A stretch of 64,000 nucleotides of DNA from Bacteroidales bacterium. Lineage in GTDB: Bacteria > Bacteroidota > Bacteroidia > Bacteroidales > UBA10428. This document shows positions 54,717 through 63,018 of this stretch, one piece after another. Where the stretch lies: positions 1 through 64,000 of the forward strand of contig JAFGQZ010000054.1 in assembly GCA_016935435.1 (NCBI GenBank), in the 5' to 3' direction. The notes under the pieces were generated by a model. That model worked only from the letters and a program-made list of their open reading frames with translations, did not search any database and was not told where the DNA came from. The stretch's first letter is position 1. Each line of letters opens with the position of its first letter. The translations under genes were made by a program, and so were the position numbers.

Positions 54717-57700
54717 ATGAAAAAACTCTTTACAACTCTAATCTTTTCTGCTTTGTCTTTTGGGCTTTTTGCACAACTCGAAGGCATAAACCTTGCGCTG
54801 GGAAAACCTGCCTCAGCATCTTCAAACCAGCAACCTGCATCCAATGCTGTCGATGGTAATTATGGCACGCGCTGGGAAAGTGCATCGACAGATAACGAGT
54901 GGATAACCATCGATTTGCAAAGCCGATATGTTATCGATACTGTACTTATTTTTTGGGAAGCTGTTGTTACATCGGCAAACCCCGGTGTTATACAGGGATC
55001 TTTCGATGGCAACTATTGGTGGGATATGATCCAGTTTGGGGCTACCGATGAAGATAAAACCGATACTTTGCTCGTAAATGACACAACACGCTTTGTGAAA
55101 ATGAAAGGGATACACCGTAACGGCCCCTATGGGTATTCGCCATGGGAAATTGAAGTTTACGGAACCGAAGAAATTACTTCGATTTATGTCGATTCCTTAT
55201 CGGTATCGCCCGATGATTCGGATGTTGAATTCGGACAAGCCCTACAGCTTACTGTTGCCGGGTTCGATCAAAATGGCGATCCGTTTGATTTGGCTGGTGC
55301 AACATGGACTGTAAGCAACGGTGGTATGATTAGCCAGTCGGGCTTGTTTACTGCCAATAAAATTGGCGATTTTAAGGTTACAGTTGTTTCCGGCCGTGTG
55401 AGCGATACTGCTTTAATACGTGTTACTTCTTCTTCTCCAGTTCCTACTTCGATTGTTCTTACTCCCGAACGCGATACATTAACAGAAAACGAAACCCTTC
55501 AGTTTTCGGCTACTGTACTTGATCAGGATGGTAACCCAATGGATGCCATGGTGGAGTGGGAAACAAAATTCAATACCGTTGACGAAACCGGTATGTTTAC
55601 AGCAAGCTTTACCGGCGATCACCTGGTGGTTGCTGCTGTTAACTATTCATTCGATGCGGTTTCCGGTTCAATCTCCGATTCGGCTGTAGTTTCGGTTTAT
55701 CCGATATCTACCGAAAATATTGCCCTAAGCTACGAAAGTGTGGGTGCTGCATCTCAGGCACAGCCTGCCGCAAACGGGGTTGATAACAATACCGGTTCGC
55801 GTTGGGAGGTGTCTGCCGATAACCCCGATATGAGCTGGGTTGTTAAACTCGACACTGTTTACGATTTAGGGGCAGTGGTAATCGACTGGGAAACTGCCGG
55901 TGCACGGTCTTATGAGATACAGGTATCGAACGATTCTGTTTTGTGGGAACGTATTTATATCTGCAACCCAAACGATACTGTTCGTCCAACACCTAACCAT
56001 TCGATCGATAGCCTTCCTGTTTACGGAAACGCAAGATTTGTAAGGTTTAACGGCCTTTCACGTTCTTTTGCCCCTTATGGGCCATCGTTCTATGAGCTAA
56101 AAATTTATCCTGCTGCCAATTCAACTGTTGCAGCAACAAGTATTGTTGTCTCTCCTAAAACAGCTACAATCGACGAGGGAGAAGAACTAACCCTCAGTTA
56201 TGCTGCTTTTTCAGCTTCGGGCGATCAGGTGGATGTTGAAGCAGAATGGTCTGTTCTTAGCACCGATGGGGCTATTACCGCTGGCGGGGTTTTCTCTAGT
56301 GTTCGCTCTGGCGAATATCAGGTTGTTGTTTCCTTTGGCAATTTAGCCGATACAGCAATTATTACGGTAGAAGATGTGTCGGTTGTAACTTCAATTGTTG
56401 TTTCACCCGATGATGCAAGCATTACCGAGGGGGAAACCCAACAGTTTGCCGCAGTTGCCTACGATCAGTTCGGGTTGGAAATAGACTTTACCCCTGCATG
56501 GTCTGTTACTGGTGGCGGCACAATTGATGTAAACGGGTTGTTTTCAGCTACCGATTTCGGTAACTATTACGTAATTGCTGCCAGCAGCCTTGTTGCCGAC
56601 TCGGTTACTATTGCTATTGCCGATTTGCCTGAACTGGATTCAATTGCGGTTTCGCCTATTGATACAAGTGTTGTGGAAGGCCAAACCATTCAGTTCATTG
56701 CTACCGGGTTCGACCAGTTTGGCAACCTGTTCCCTATTACAGCTTCATGGTTGGTAACTGGTGGCGGTTCTATCGATGCCAATGGATTGTTAACAACTTC
56801 AACTGTGGGAACTTTCTATGTGAAAGCTGAAAATAATGGTATTGTCGATTCTGTAATGTTTACTGTTACCGAAACCCCTGTTTTGGATTCAATTTCTGTT
56901 ACACCAAAAGTTAATAATTTGGGTTTGAACCAATCGCGCCAGTTTACTGCCAATGGGTTCGATCAATTTGGAAATTCATTCGCTTTTGATGCTGCATGGT
57001 CGGTTACTGGGGGCGGAACAATTTCAGAAAACGGACTCTTTACTGCCACTGATACTGGAAGCTATTATGTAATAGCGTTGAATGGCAACATAAAAGACTC
57101 CGTATTGGTTGATATAGAAGCCATTTTAGTACTCGATTCAATTGCTGTTAGCCCTGAAAGCGCTTCAATTACTGAAGGCGAAACCCAGCAGTTTGCTGCA
57201 ACTGGTTACGATCAGTATGGCGATGAATTTGAGTTAGTTCCTGAATGGTCTGTTAGCGGGGGCGGTTCTGTTAATACTTCCGGACTGTTTACTGCAACTA
57301 GTGCCGGTTCTTACTATGTAAAAGCCTTTAGCGGCGAAATTGCCGATTCGGTAGTAATTGAAGTTTTGCCTTTGCTTGTGCTCGATTCAATTGCTGTTGC
57401 CCCCGAAACTGCAAGTATTATGGTAGGTTTAACACAACAATATTCAGCTGCAGGTTTCGATCAATTTGGCGATGCTTTTGCTTTTAGCCCTGCATGGTCG
57501 GTTAGCGGCGGTGGGTCAATCAACAACGATGGATTGTTTACCGCTTCTGCAGCCGGAACATTTTATGTTAAGGCTTCTGCCGGAACTATTTCCGATTCTG
57601 TTGCAATTACAATAACAGAAGTGCCTGTTCTGGAAACCCTGGTTGTAACACCGGAAACTGCTACTATTAATGTTGGTGAGACTCAACAGTTTTCGGTAAC

Positions 57701-58133
57701 CGGTACCGACCAGTTTGCAAGCCCGATTGAAGTATCGGTAACATGGAGCGTCTCTGGTGGTGGCACAATCAGCGAAACGGGTTTGTTTACCGCAAATGCC
57801 AAAGGTACATTTACAATAACTGCAGCGCAGGGCGATGTTTCAGCAACTGCATCAGTAACTGTTGTGGGCGAAAGCTCTGTCGATAAAAATACCGCCGAAC
57901 TTATTAATATTTATCCGAACCCGGCAACCGATTTTATTACCATTGATCTGGGCGGTTTGAGTTTTTCAGAACTCGAAATAATAAGCATTAACGGAACAAG
58001 GGTTTATTATTCTGGTATTTCTTCAGTTGCAGATAATATTAAAGTTGATTTTACAACTTTTAAACCTGGTTTATACTTCATTAGGCTAATTAATAGTGCC
58101 GATGTATTTAACTTTACTGTTACCAAGCAGTAA
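54717..58133 (+). CDS. non-catalytic discoidin/Big-repeat protein, T9SS-exported
   Basis: An 1138-residue secreted protein with no catalytic domain that I can find. Signal peptide (MKKLFTTLIFSALSFGLFAQ); discoidin (F5/8C) domain (about 23-150); two Big-like Ig repeats (about 155-330); second discoidin domain (about 332-466); seven more Big-like repeats, of which the last six run as exact tandem units of 83 residues from 556 (markers A-W-S-V-T/S-G-G-G and GLF-T-A-T in each); then a T9SS sorting domain (about 1054-1138, IYPNPATDFITI). It lies between two beta-1,3-glucanases in the same orientation. A role in holding substrate or enzymes at the surface is inferred from architecture only. Confidence 0.85.
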   Translation: MKKLFTTLIFSALSFGLFAQLEGINLALGKPASASSNQQPASNAVDGNYGTRWESASTDNEWITIDLQSRYVIDTVLIFWEAVVTSANPGVIQGSFDGNYWWDMIQFGATDEDKTDTLLVNDTTRFVKMKGIHRNGPYGYSPWEIEVYGTEEITSIYVDSLSVSPDDSDVEFGQALQLTVAGFDQNGDPFDLAGATWTVSNGGMISQSGLFTANKIGDFKVTVVSGRVSDTALIRVTSSSPVPTSIVLTPERDTLTENETLQFSATVLDQDGNPMDAMVEWETKFNTVDETGMFTASFTGDHLVVAAVNYSFDAVSGSISDSAVVSVYPISTENIALSYESVGAASQAQPAANGVDNNTGSRWEVSADNPDMSWVVKLDTVYDLGAVVIDWETAGARSYEIQVSNDSVLWERIYICNPNDTVRPTPNHSIDSLPVYGNARFVRFNGLSRSFAPYGPSFYELKIYPAANSTVAATSIVVSPKTATIDEGEELTLSYAAFSASGDQVDVEAEWSVLSTDGAITAGGVFSSVRSGEYQVVVSFGNLADTAIITVEDVSVVTSIVVSPDDASITEGETQQFAAVAYDQFGLEIDFTPAWSVTGGGTIDVNGLFSATDFGNYYVIAASSLVADSVTIAIADLPELDSIAVSPIDTSVVEGQTIQFIATGFDQFGNLFPITASWLVTGGGSIDANGLLTTSTVGTFYVKAENNGIVDSVMFTVTETPVLDSISVTPKVNNLGLNQSRQFTANGFDQFGNSFAFDAAWSVTGGGTISENGLFTATDTGSYYVIALNGNIKDSVLVDIEAILVLDSIAVSPESASITEGETQQFAATGYDQYGDEFELVPEWSVSGGGSVNTSGLFTATSAGSYYVKAFSGEIADSVVIEVLPLLVLDSIAVAPETASIMVGLTQQYSAAGFDQFGDAFAFSPAWSVSGGGSINNDGLFTASAAGTFYVKASAGTISDSVAITITEVPVLETLVVTPETATINVGETQQFSVTGTDQFASPIEVSVTWSVSGGGTISETGLFTANAKGTFTITAAQGDVSATASVTVVGESSVDKNTAELINIYPNPATDFITIDLGGLSFSELEIISINGTRVYYSGISSVADNIKVDFTTFKPGLYFIRLINSADVFNFTVTKQ
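56382..57875 (+). repeat. six tandem 249-bp (83-residue) Big-domain units
   Basis: Within the gene at 54717-58133, six Big-like repeats follow each other at a constant period of 83 residues (repeat starts near residues 556, 639, 722, 805, 888 and 971). The DQFG and SGGG-type motifs recur at fixed positions, and the DNA is similar enough that copy number may vary between strains. Confidence 0.85.
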
Positions 58134-58147
58134 TTGATAAGTTATAT

Positions 58148-58181
58148 AAAAGTCCGGTGCGTTCTTATGCACCGGACTTTT
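58148..58181 (+). terminator. terminator after the discoidin/Big gene
   Basis: A perfect 13-bp stem (58148-58160 with 58169-58181), 8-base loop, ending in a T-run. The remaining gap to 58397 holds no gene that I recognise. Confidence 0.88.
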
Positions 58182-58397
58182 CTCCTGCTCCCTCAAACAG
58201 AAACATGACATTCAGTAATACCAACAGTTCAGTTTCTGGTTTTATAAATTTGTCTTTCACCCACCAAATCAAGCCCACCCTACTTTTACTAATTGAATAA
58301 ACAAACTGGTGGTGTTACAATTTCTTCTTTGAACAAAAGCTGGTTCCGGGGAGATTCTGCAAGCCACAGTTCATTAACCTAACTAAAAATTGCTACT

Positions 58398-61300
58398 ATG
58401 AGAAAAAATGAATTTCTTTCAAAGTTCCTGTTTTTACTGTCTCTGATAGTAATTCCGGCGATACTTGCAGCACAAACTCCCATTTGGGAGGAAAACTTTA
58501 ATGGCCCTGCCATCGACAAAAATGTTTGGACTTACGATGTTGGCGGAAGCGGCATGGGCAACGGTGAGTTGCAAAACTATACCGACAGGCCTGTAAACTC
58601 TTATGTTGAAAACGGAAACCTGGTAATTCAGGCATTGCGCGAAAATTTTGGCGGTAACCAGTTTACCTCTGCACGGCTCAAAACTCACGGAAGGTTCTCC
58701 TTCAAATATGGAACTATTGAAGCCCGAATAAAATTGCCAAACCTGAAAGACGGGTTATGGCCAGCCTTTTGGGCAATGGGGAACAATATTGGCCAGGTTG
58801 GATGGCCCAAATGTGGCGAGCTGGATATCCTGGAAGCCGGATTTGAAGCAGCAAGGTTGCAGGATTCGGTGAACAAAAAAATGTCGGGGGCCGTGCACTG
58901 GTGGCACGATAGCGGAACTTGGGGCTCGTGGCTGCAAGCCGATGCTTCGGCAGAAACACGCCTTCCTTCTGGAAATTTTTACGACGATTACCATATTTTT
59001 AAAATGGTTTGGGACAATTCCCATATCGAACTATGGCTCGATAATACACGCTATTTCAATATGCCTATTACCGATCCGAATATGTCAGAATTTCATCAGC
59101 CAAACTTCTTGCTATTAAACCTTGCAGTGGGCGGCAGCAATTATGTGGGTATTACAAACCCTGCACAAATAACAGCCCCCTTTCCGGCAAAAATGTATGT
59201 CGATTATATCAGGATATACCCCATAGCCGGGCAAACTGAAATTTTCACCAACAGCTTAACACAGAAGTCGGGCAATTATGGGGTGTTTAGCGAAAACACG
59301 GGCTTAACCGATAAGGTTAATTACACCAACGATGGACATATTTACATCTGGAACAATATGCCAACCGGTTCTGGCGCAGCATACGAAGGCAGCGAAGTAA
59401 TGAATTACAATATTGCTGCCGGCGCATGGTGGGGCATGGGCGTGTTTGTCGATAATATTAAAAACATGTCGAAATACTCCGATGGTTACCTTCGTTTGAT
59501 GATGAAGACCACCACAACCGACAAAATAAGTGTGGGGGTTGCCAGTGCCTCGGGCGAAGGCTGGCTCGACCTTATAAATGGCGGTGAACAGTTTGGCCTA
59601 GTGCGCGATGGTACCTGGCGCGAAGTAAGAATTCCCTTAAACAGGTTTGGTGTCGATTTTTACACCATACACCAAATGTTTATGATGAAGGGTGATGCTC
59701 CGGCAACTGCATTTAACCTGGCGGTGGACGATATTTACTGGATTGAAAGTGTTGCCAGGCCAACCCCGGAAAACGGAAACTTTGGTGTATTTACCGATAA
59801 TACCCCCTGTGTGATGAAATTCAACACACCGGCCGATGGAAATTTCTTTATCTGGTCGAATACATTGAACACTACCACAACAACACCCAGGGAAGGTGCA
59901 AATGTAATTTCGCTTGCATCGGCGTCCGGACAGACTTGGTTTGGTGCTGCATTTACGCCTAATGTTAAGTATAACCTTACCGCTTTCCGTTATCCCGAAA
60001 GCAGGCTCCATTTCGATATTAAAACAAGCTCCACAGCTACTTTCCAGATTGGCATGAAAAGCGGTAATATTAACGATATCGGCCAAAAATGGATAACCTT
60101 CCAAAACGGCAGCGACCCCTATGGTTTAGTTCGAAACGGACAGTGGCAAAGCATTGAAATACCAATGTCGGCATTCGATAACATCGATTTGTCACAGGTA
60201 AGCCAATTGTTTGAATTACTGGGTACCTCGGGGCCTATAAGCGATATTGCCATCGATAACATTTATTTTACCGGTGGCGGTTCGGCTATTCACGAAGGTG
60301 TATCGGTTCCTGTTACAGGGGTATCGGTAGCGCCAACATCCCTTACACTGGCAACGGGGGCTGCCAGTCAGTTAACTGCCACGGTTGCCCCGGCCAATGC
60401 AAGCAATAAAACTGTTAGCTGGTCGAGCAGCAATACGGCGGTGGCAACTGTCAGTGCCACAGGACTGGTTACCGCTATCGGCCCAGGGTCAGCAACTATA
60501 AATGTTACTACCCAGGATGGAAATAAAACCGCTGCATGTGCTGTAACTGTTACGATACCGGTAAGCAGCGTTTCTGTATCCCCAACTTCCCTCACACTGG
60601 CTGTTGGTGCAACAGGCCAACTTACGGCAACAGTTTCGCCTTCGAATGCCACAAACAAAAACGTAAGCTGGAGTTCAGGAAACACATCTGTTGCAACTGT
60701 AAGCGCTTCGGGTTTGGTTACCGGAGTTTCTGCCGGTACTGCAACCATCACCGTTACAACCCAGGATGGTTCGAAAACCGCATCATGTGCAGTTACCGTT
60801 TCATCGGGCACAAACATTGCCCTGAACAAACCGGTAACCGTTTCATCGACCGAGAATGCAGGTACCCCGGGGGCAGCAGCTGTCGATGGCAGTGCCGGAA
60901 CCCGCTGGAGCAGCGCATTCTCCGACCCGCAATGGATTATGGTTGACCTACAGGGCACCTATTCGATAAACAGGGTGGTATTGAACTGGGAAACTGCGGC
61001 CGGAAGAAATTACCAGGTGCAGGTTTCGCCCGATGGTTCGACCAATTGGACAACCATTTATTCCACAACTACCGGGGCTGCCGGGGTTGTTAACCTGAAT
61101 GTAAGCGGCAGCGGCAGGTATATACGTATGTACGGCACAGCCCGCGCAACTGCCTGGGGCTATTCGTTGTGGGAGTTTGAAGTGTATGGTACCCCTGCAG
61201 CCCAGATTCCGGTAACAGGTGTAAGCCTAAGCCCTGCAACCCTTGCATTGGCCCCTGGCGCAACCAGCCAGTTAACTGCCACGGTTGCCCCTGCAAATGC

Positions 61301-62135
61301 AACCAACAAAACTGTAAGCTGGTCGTCTGGCAATCCTGCTGTTGCTACAGTTAGCGCATCAGGTTTGGTTACAGCCCTTTCGAACGGAACTGCCATTATT
61401 ACTGTAACTACACAGGATGGCAATAAAACTGCAACTTCATTAATTACAGTTAGCAGCCCAACAACAAACATTGCCCTTAACAAGCCGGCAACATCTTCGT
61501 CGGTAGAGGCAGGCTTTGTTGCTGCCAATGCTAACGATGGAAGCACTGCTACGCGCTGGAGCAGCTTGTTTGCCGACCCGCAATGGGTTGCCATAGACCT
61601 GCAGAATACCTATTCGATTAGCAGGGTTGTTCTGAATTGGGAAACTGCTTCGGGCAGGAACTATACTATCCAGGTTTCGAACGACAATGTTAACTGGACT
61701 ACCGTGTCCACAATTACAAACGGCACTACCGGGGCAAATATCAATACCATTAATTTAACCAATGCCACAGGCAGGTATATAAGAATGTACGGCACTGCCC
61801 GCAATACGCAGTGGGGGTATTCGCTATACGAGTTTGAAGTATATGGTGTTGCTGCTAAATCGGCTGAAGCTGACGAAGCCATTACTGTAAATACCCCCGA
61901 AAGCCTGAAATATTATCCTAACCCGGTACACGACAGGCTTATGGTTGAGTTTTCAGCTGGAACATATTCCATGCTTGATGTTTTTGATATGAATGGCCGC
62001 AGTATATTACAAATGCCGGTTGCGGAAGGTTCCTTTTTGGTTGAAGTTGACATGGAAGGGCTGCAAAGCGGCATCTACATTGTTAAGCTCAACGGGAACA
62101 ATGGCTCAAGAAGCTTTATAGTATCTAAAAATTAG
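58398..62135 (+). CDS. GH16 endo-beta-1,3-glucanase, multi-modular, T9SS-exported
   Basis: A 1245-residue secreted laminarinase-type GH16 enzyme. Signal peptide (LSLIVIPAILAA); GH16 domain (about 25-275) with the catalytic motif ELDILE: E141 nucleophile, D143, E146 acid/base. Then two homologous beta-sandwich modules (about 277-450 and 453-630, both beginning GN-Y/F-GVF and containing FGLVR/YGLVR), probably carbohydrate-binding; two Big2 repeats (about 637-800); discoidin (804-932); a third Big2 (936-1018); discoidin (1021-1155); and a T9SS sorting domain (about 1170-1245, YYPNPVHDRLMV). Its discoidin modules share the SSxFxDPQW segment with those of the GH81 protein, so modules have been shuffled between these genes. 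Complements GH81 in cutting beta-1,3-glucan. Confidence 0.93.
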   Translation: MRKNEFLSKFLFLLSLIVIPAILAAQTPIWEENFNGPAIDKNVWTYDVGGSGMGNGELQNYTDRPVNSYVENGNLVIQALRENFGGNQFTSARLKTHGRFSFKYGTIEARIKLPNLKDGLWPAFWAMGNNIGQVGWPKCGELDILEAGFEAARLQDSVNKKMSGAVHWWHDSGTWGSWLQADASAETRLPSGNFYDDYHIFKMVWDNSHIELWLDNTRYFNMPITDPNMSEFHQPNFLLLNLAVGGSNYVGITNPAQITAPFPAKMYVDYIRIYPIAGQTEIFTNSLTQKSGNYGVFSENTGLTDKVNYTNDGHIYIWNNMPTGSGAAYEGSEVMNYNIAAGAWWGMGVFVDNIKNMSKYSDGYLRLMMKTTTTDKISVGVASASGEGWLDLINGGEQFGLVRDGTWREVRIPLNRFGVDFYTIHQMFMMKGDAPATAFNLAVDDIYWIESVARPTPENGNFGVFTDNTPCVMKFNTPADGNFFIWSNTLNTTTTTPREGANVISLASASGQTWFGAAFTPNVKYNLTAFRYPESRLHFDIKTSSTATFQIGMKSGNINDIGQKWITFQNGSDPYGLVRNGQWQSIEIPMSAFDNIDLSQVSQLFELLGTSGPISDIAIDNIYFTGGGSAIHEGVSVPVTGVSVAPTSLTLATGAASQLTATVAPANASNKTVSWSSSNTAVATVSATGLVTAIGPGSATINVTTQDGNKTAACAVTVTIPVSSVSVSPTSLTLAVGATGQLTATVSPSNATNKNVSWSSGNTSVATVSASGLVTGVSAGTATITVTTQDGSKTASCAVTVSSGTNIALNKPVTVSSTENAGTPGAAAVDGSAGTRWSSAFSDPQWIMVDLQGTYSINRVVLNWETAAGRNYQVQVSPDGSTNWTTIYSTTTGAAGVVNLNVSGSGRYIRMYGTARATAWGYSLWEFEVYGTPAAQIPVTGVSLSPATLALAPGATSQLTATVAPANATNKTVSWSSGNPAVATVSASGLVTALSNGTAIITVTTQDGNKTATSLITVSSPTTNIALNKPATSSSVEAGFVAANANDGSTATRWSSLFADPQWVAIDLQNTYSISRVVLNWETASGRNYTIQVSNDNVNWTTVSTITNGTTGANINTINLTNATGRYIRMYGTARNTQWGYSLYEFEVYGVAAKSAEADEAITVNTPESLKYYPNPVHDRLMVEFSAGTYSMLDVFDMNGRSILQMPVAEGSFLVEVDMEGLQSGIYIVKLNGNNGSRSFIVSKN

Positions 62136-62173
62136 TAAGGGTTACAAATTACAATATGTTTTAAACAGGCAGG

Positions 62174-62201
62174 TGCCCCTGAAAAGGGGCATTTGCTTTT
62201 T
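62174..62201 (+). terminator. terminator after the GH16 gene
   Basis: Perfect 7-bp stem TGCCCCT/AGGGGCA with a GAAA tetraloop (62174-62191), then a T-rich tail. The rest of the gap to the tRNA gene shows nothing else. Confidence 0.82.
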
Positions 62202-62318
62202 ATGTTTTAAACAGACACATAGTTAACCGAAAATTAATGGTTAGATACAATTTTTATGTATTCCTATAGCTATTTAAGCAAATACTAATTTAAAAAGTAT
62301 TAAATTTGCGGCCTTATT

Positions 62319-62392
62319 GGTCCCGTAGTTCAGCTGAATAGAACGTCAGATTCCGGTTCTGAAGGCCGGGGGTTTGAATCCCTCCGGGATCA
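62319..62392 (+). tRNA. tRNA-Arg(CCG)
   Basis: A complete 74-nt cloverleaf: acceptor stem GGTCCCG (62319-62325) with CGGGATC (62385-62391, one G-T pair) and discriminator A; anticodon stem TCAGA/TCTGA with loop TTCCGGT, anticodon CCG at 62353-62355; T arm GGGGG/CCCTC with loop TTTGAAT. The 3' CCA is not encoded. Confidence 0.93.
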
Positions 62393-62406
62393 CGTAGAAG
62401 TTTGGA

Positions 62407-62543
62407 GTGTGAGTTTTGAGCAAGAGAGAAAAACTCCACTCCATTTTCTTTCTCTAAACTCCAACTCCAACTAAAAAGTGTAAGTTTTGAGCAAGAATGA
62501 AAAACTCCATTCCATTTTCTTTCTCTAAACTCCAACTCCAACT
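62407..62543. repeat. 71-bp tandem repeat, two copies, next to the tRNA
   Basis: Unit 1 (62407-62477) and unit 2 (62478-62543, lacking the last bases) are nearly identical; both contain GTTTTGAGCAAGA, CATTTTCTTTCTCTAAAC and CTCCAACTCCAACT. The TTTGGAGTG just before unit 1 and the AACTCCAA inside the units are partly complementary, so each unit can fold. No coding potential is evident. Confidence 0.75.
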
Positions 62544-62934
62544 GAGAATATAATATGTTTGATTTTGAAAAGCTTGGAGTTAAAATCAGCTTCTTGTTAT
62601 TTTTTATTTTTCTACAAAACCTTCAACATTGCTATAAAAGTGTTAATCCGAAAATGCAAATGAGCATGTAATCATGCAAATTGCCAGTCAGGTGTAAAAA
62701 ATTACAATAGCAGAAAACGAATTAGTTTTTTTAAGCAATAATTTGCCTGCATCTATTACTAAACGATTTGACATTGAAAGTAATGGCAATAAATTGGGAA
62801 GCCAGGTTAATAAAAGAAATTTATGAACCTGTGGCTCAACGAAGCTAATTAAACAGGTTAGGTGTTTTAATTTGTGGTGAGTATAAAGAAATACTATTAG
62901 AAAGCTGGAAATATTTATTGCAACACGGAAAAAA
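62544..62934. other. gap without a recognised feature
   Basis: An A/T-rich stretch between the tandem repeat and the terminators of the GH76 gene. I see no open frame with family resemblance, no RNA gene and no repeat; it may be decayed sequence. Confidence 0.4.
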
Positions 62935-62964
62935 GCGTAGCCCCGAAATTTGTCGGAGCTACGC
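62935..62964 (-). terminator. rho-independent terminator of the GH76 gene
   Basis: GCGTAGC (62935-62941) and GCTACGC (62958-62964) pair perfectly, with an inner CCGA/TCGG stem; on the minus strand a TTTTTT run follows. This is the main terminator for the gene at 63019-64000. Confidence 0.88.
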
Positions 62965-62977
62965 CAGGTTTTTAATA

Positions 62978-63011
62978 TTACCGGAAATTTCGTTTTACCC
63001 TTTTCCGGTAA
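62978..63011 (-). repeat. second hairpin just after the GH76 stop
   Basis: A perfect 10-bp inverted repeat (TTACCGGAAA 62978-62987, TTTCCGGTAA 63002-63011) with a 14-base loop, 7 bp downstream of the GH76 stop codon on the minus strand. It lacks a T-run, so it is likely a 3' end stabiliser ahead of the true terminator. Confidence 0.7.
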
Positions 63012-63018
63012 TTGTTAA

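Noticed and set aside
56382..57875. Regular repeats that might suggest a CRISPR-like array
   Set aside because: The 249-bp units are in-frame protein repeats without short identical direct repeats and unique spacers; no cas genes are present.
60368..60958. Long minus-strand open frame opposite the GH16 gene
   Set aside because: It mirrors the Big2 repeats of the plus-strand gene, whose codon bias leaves the antisense frame open; no motif or start context supports it.
62319..62400. tRNA-Arg as an attachment site of an integrated element
   Set aside because: No integrase, no duplicated tRNA 3' end and no phage or conjugation genes are visible in the window.
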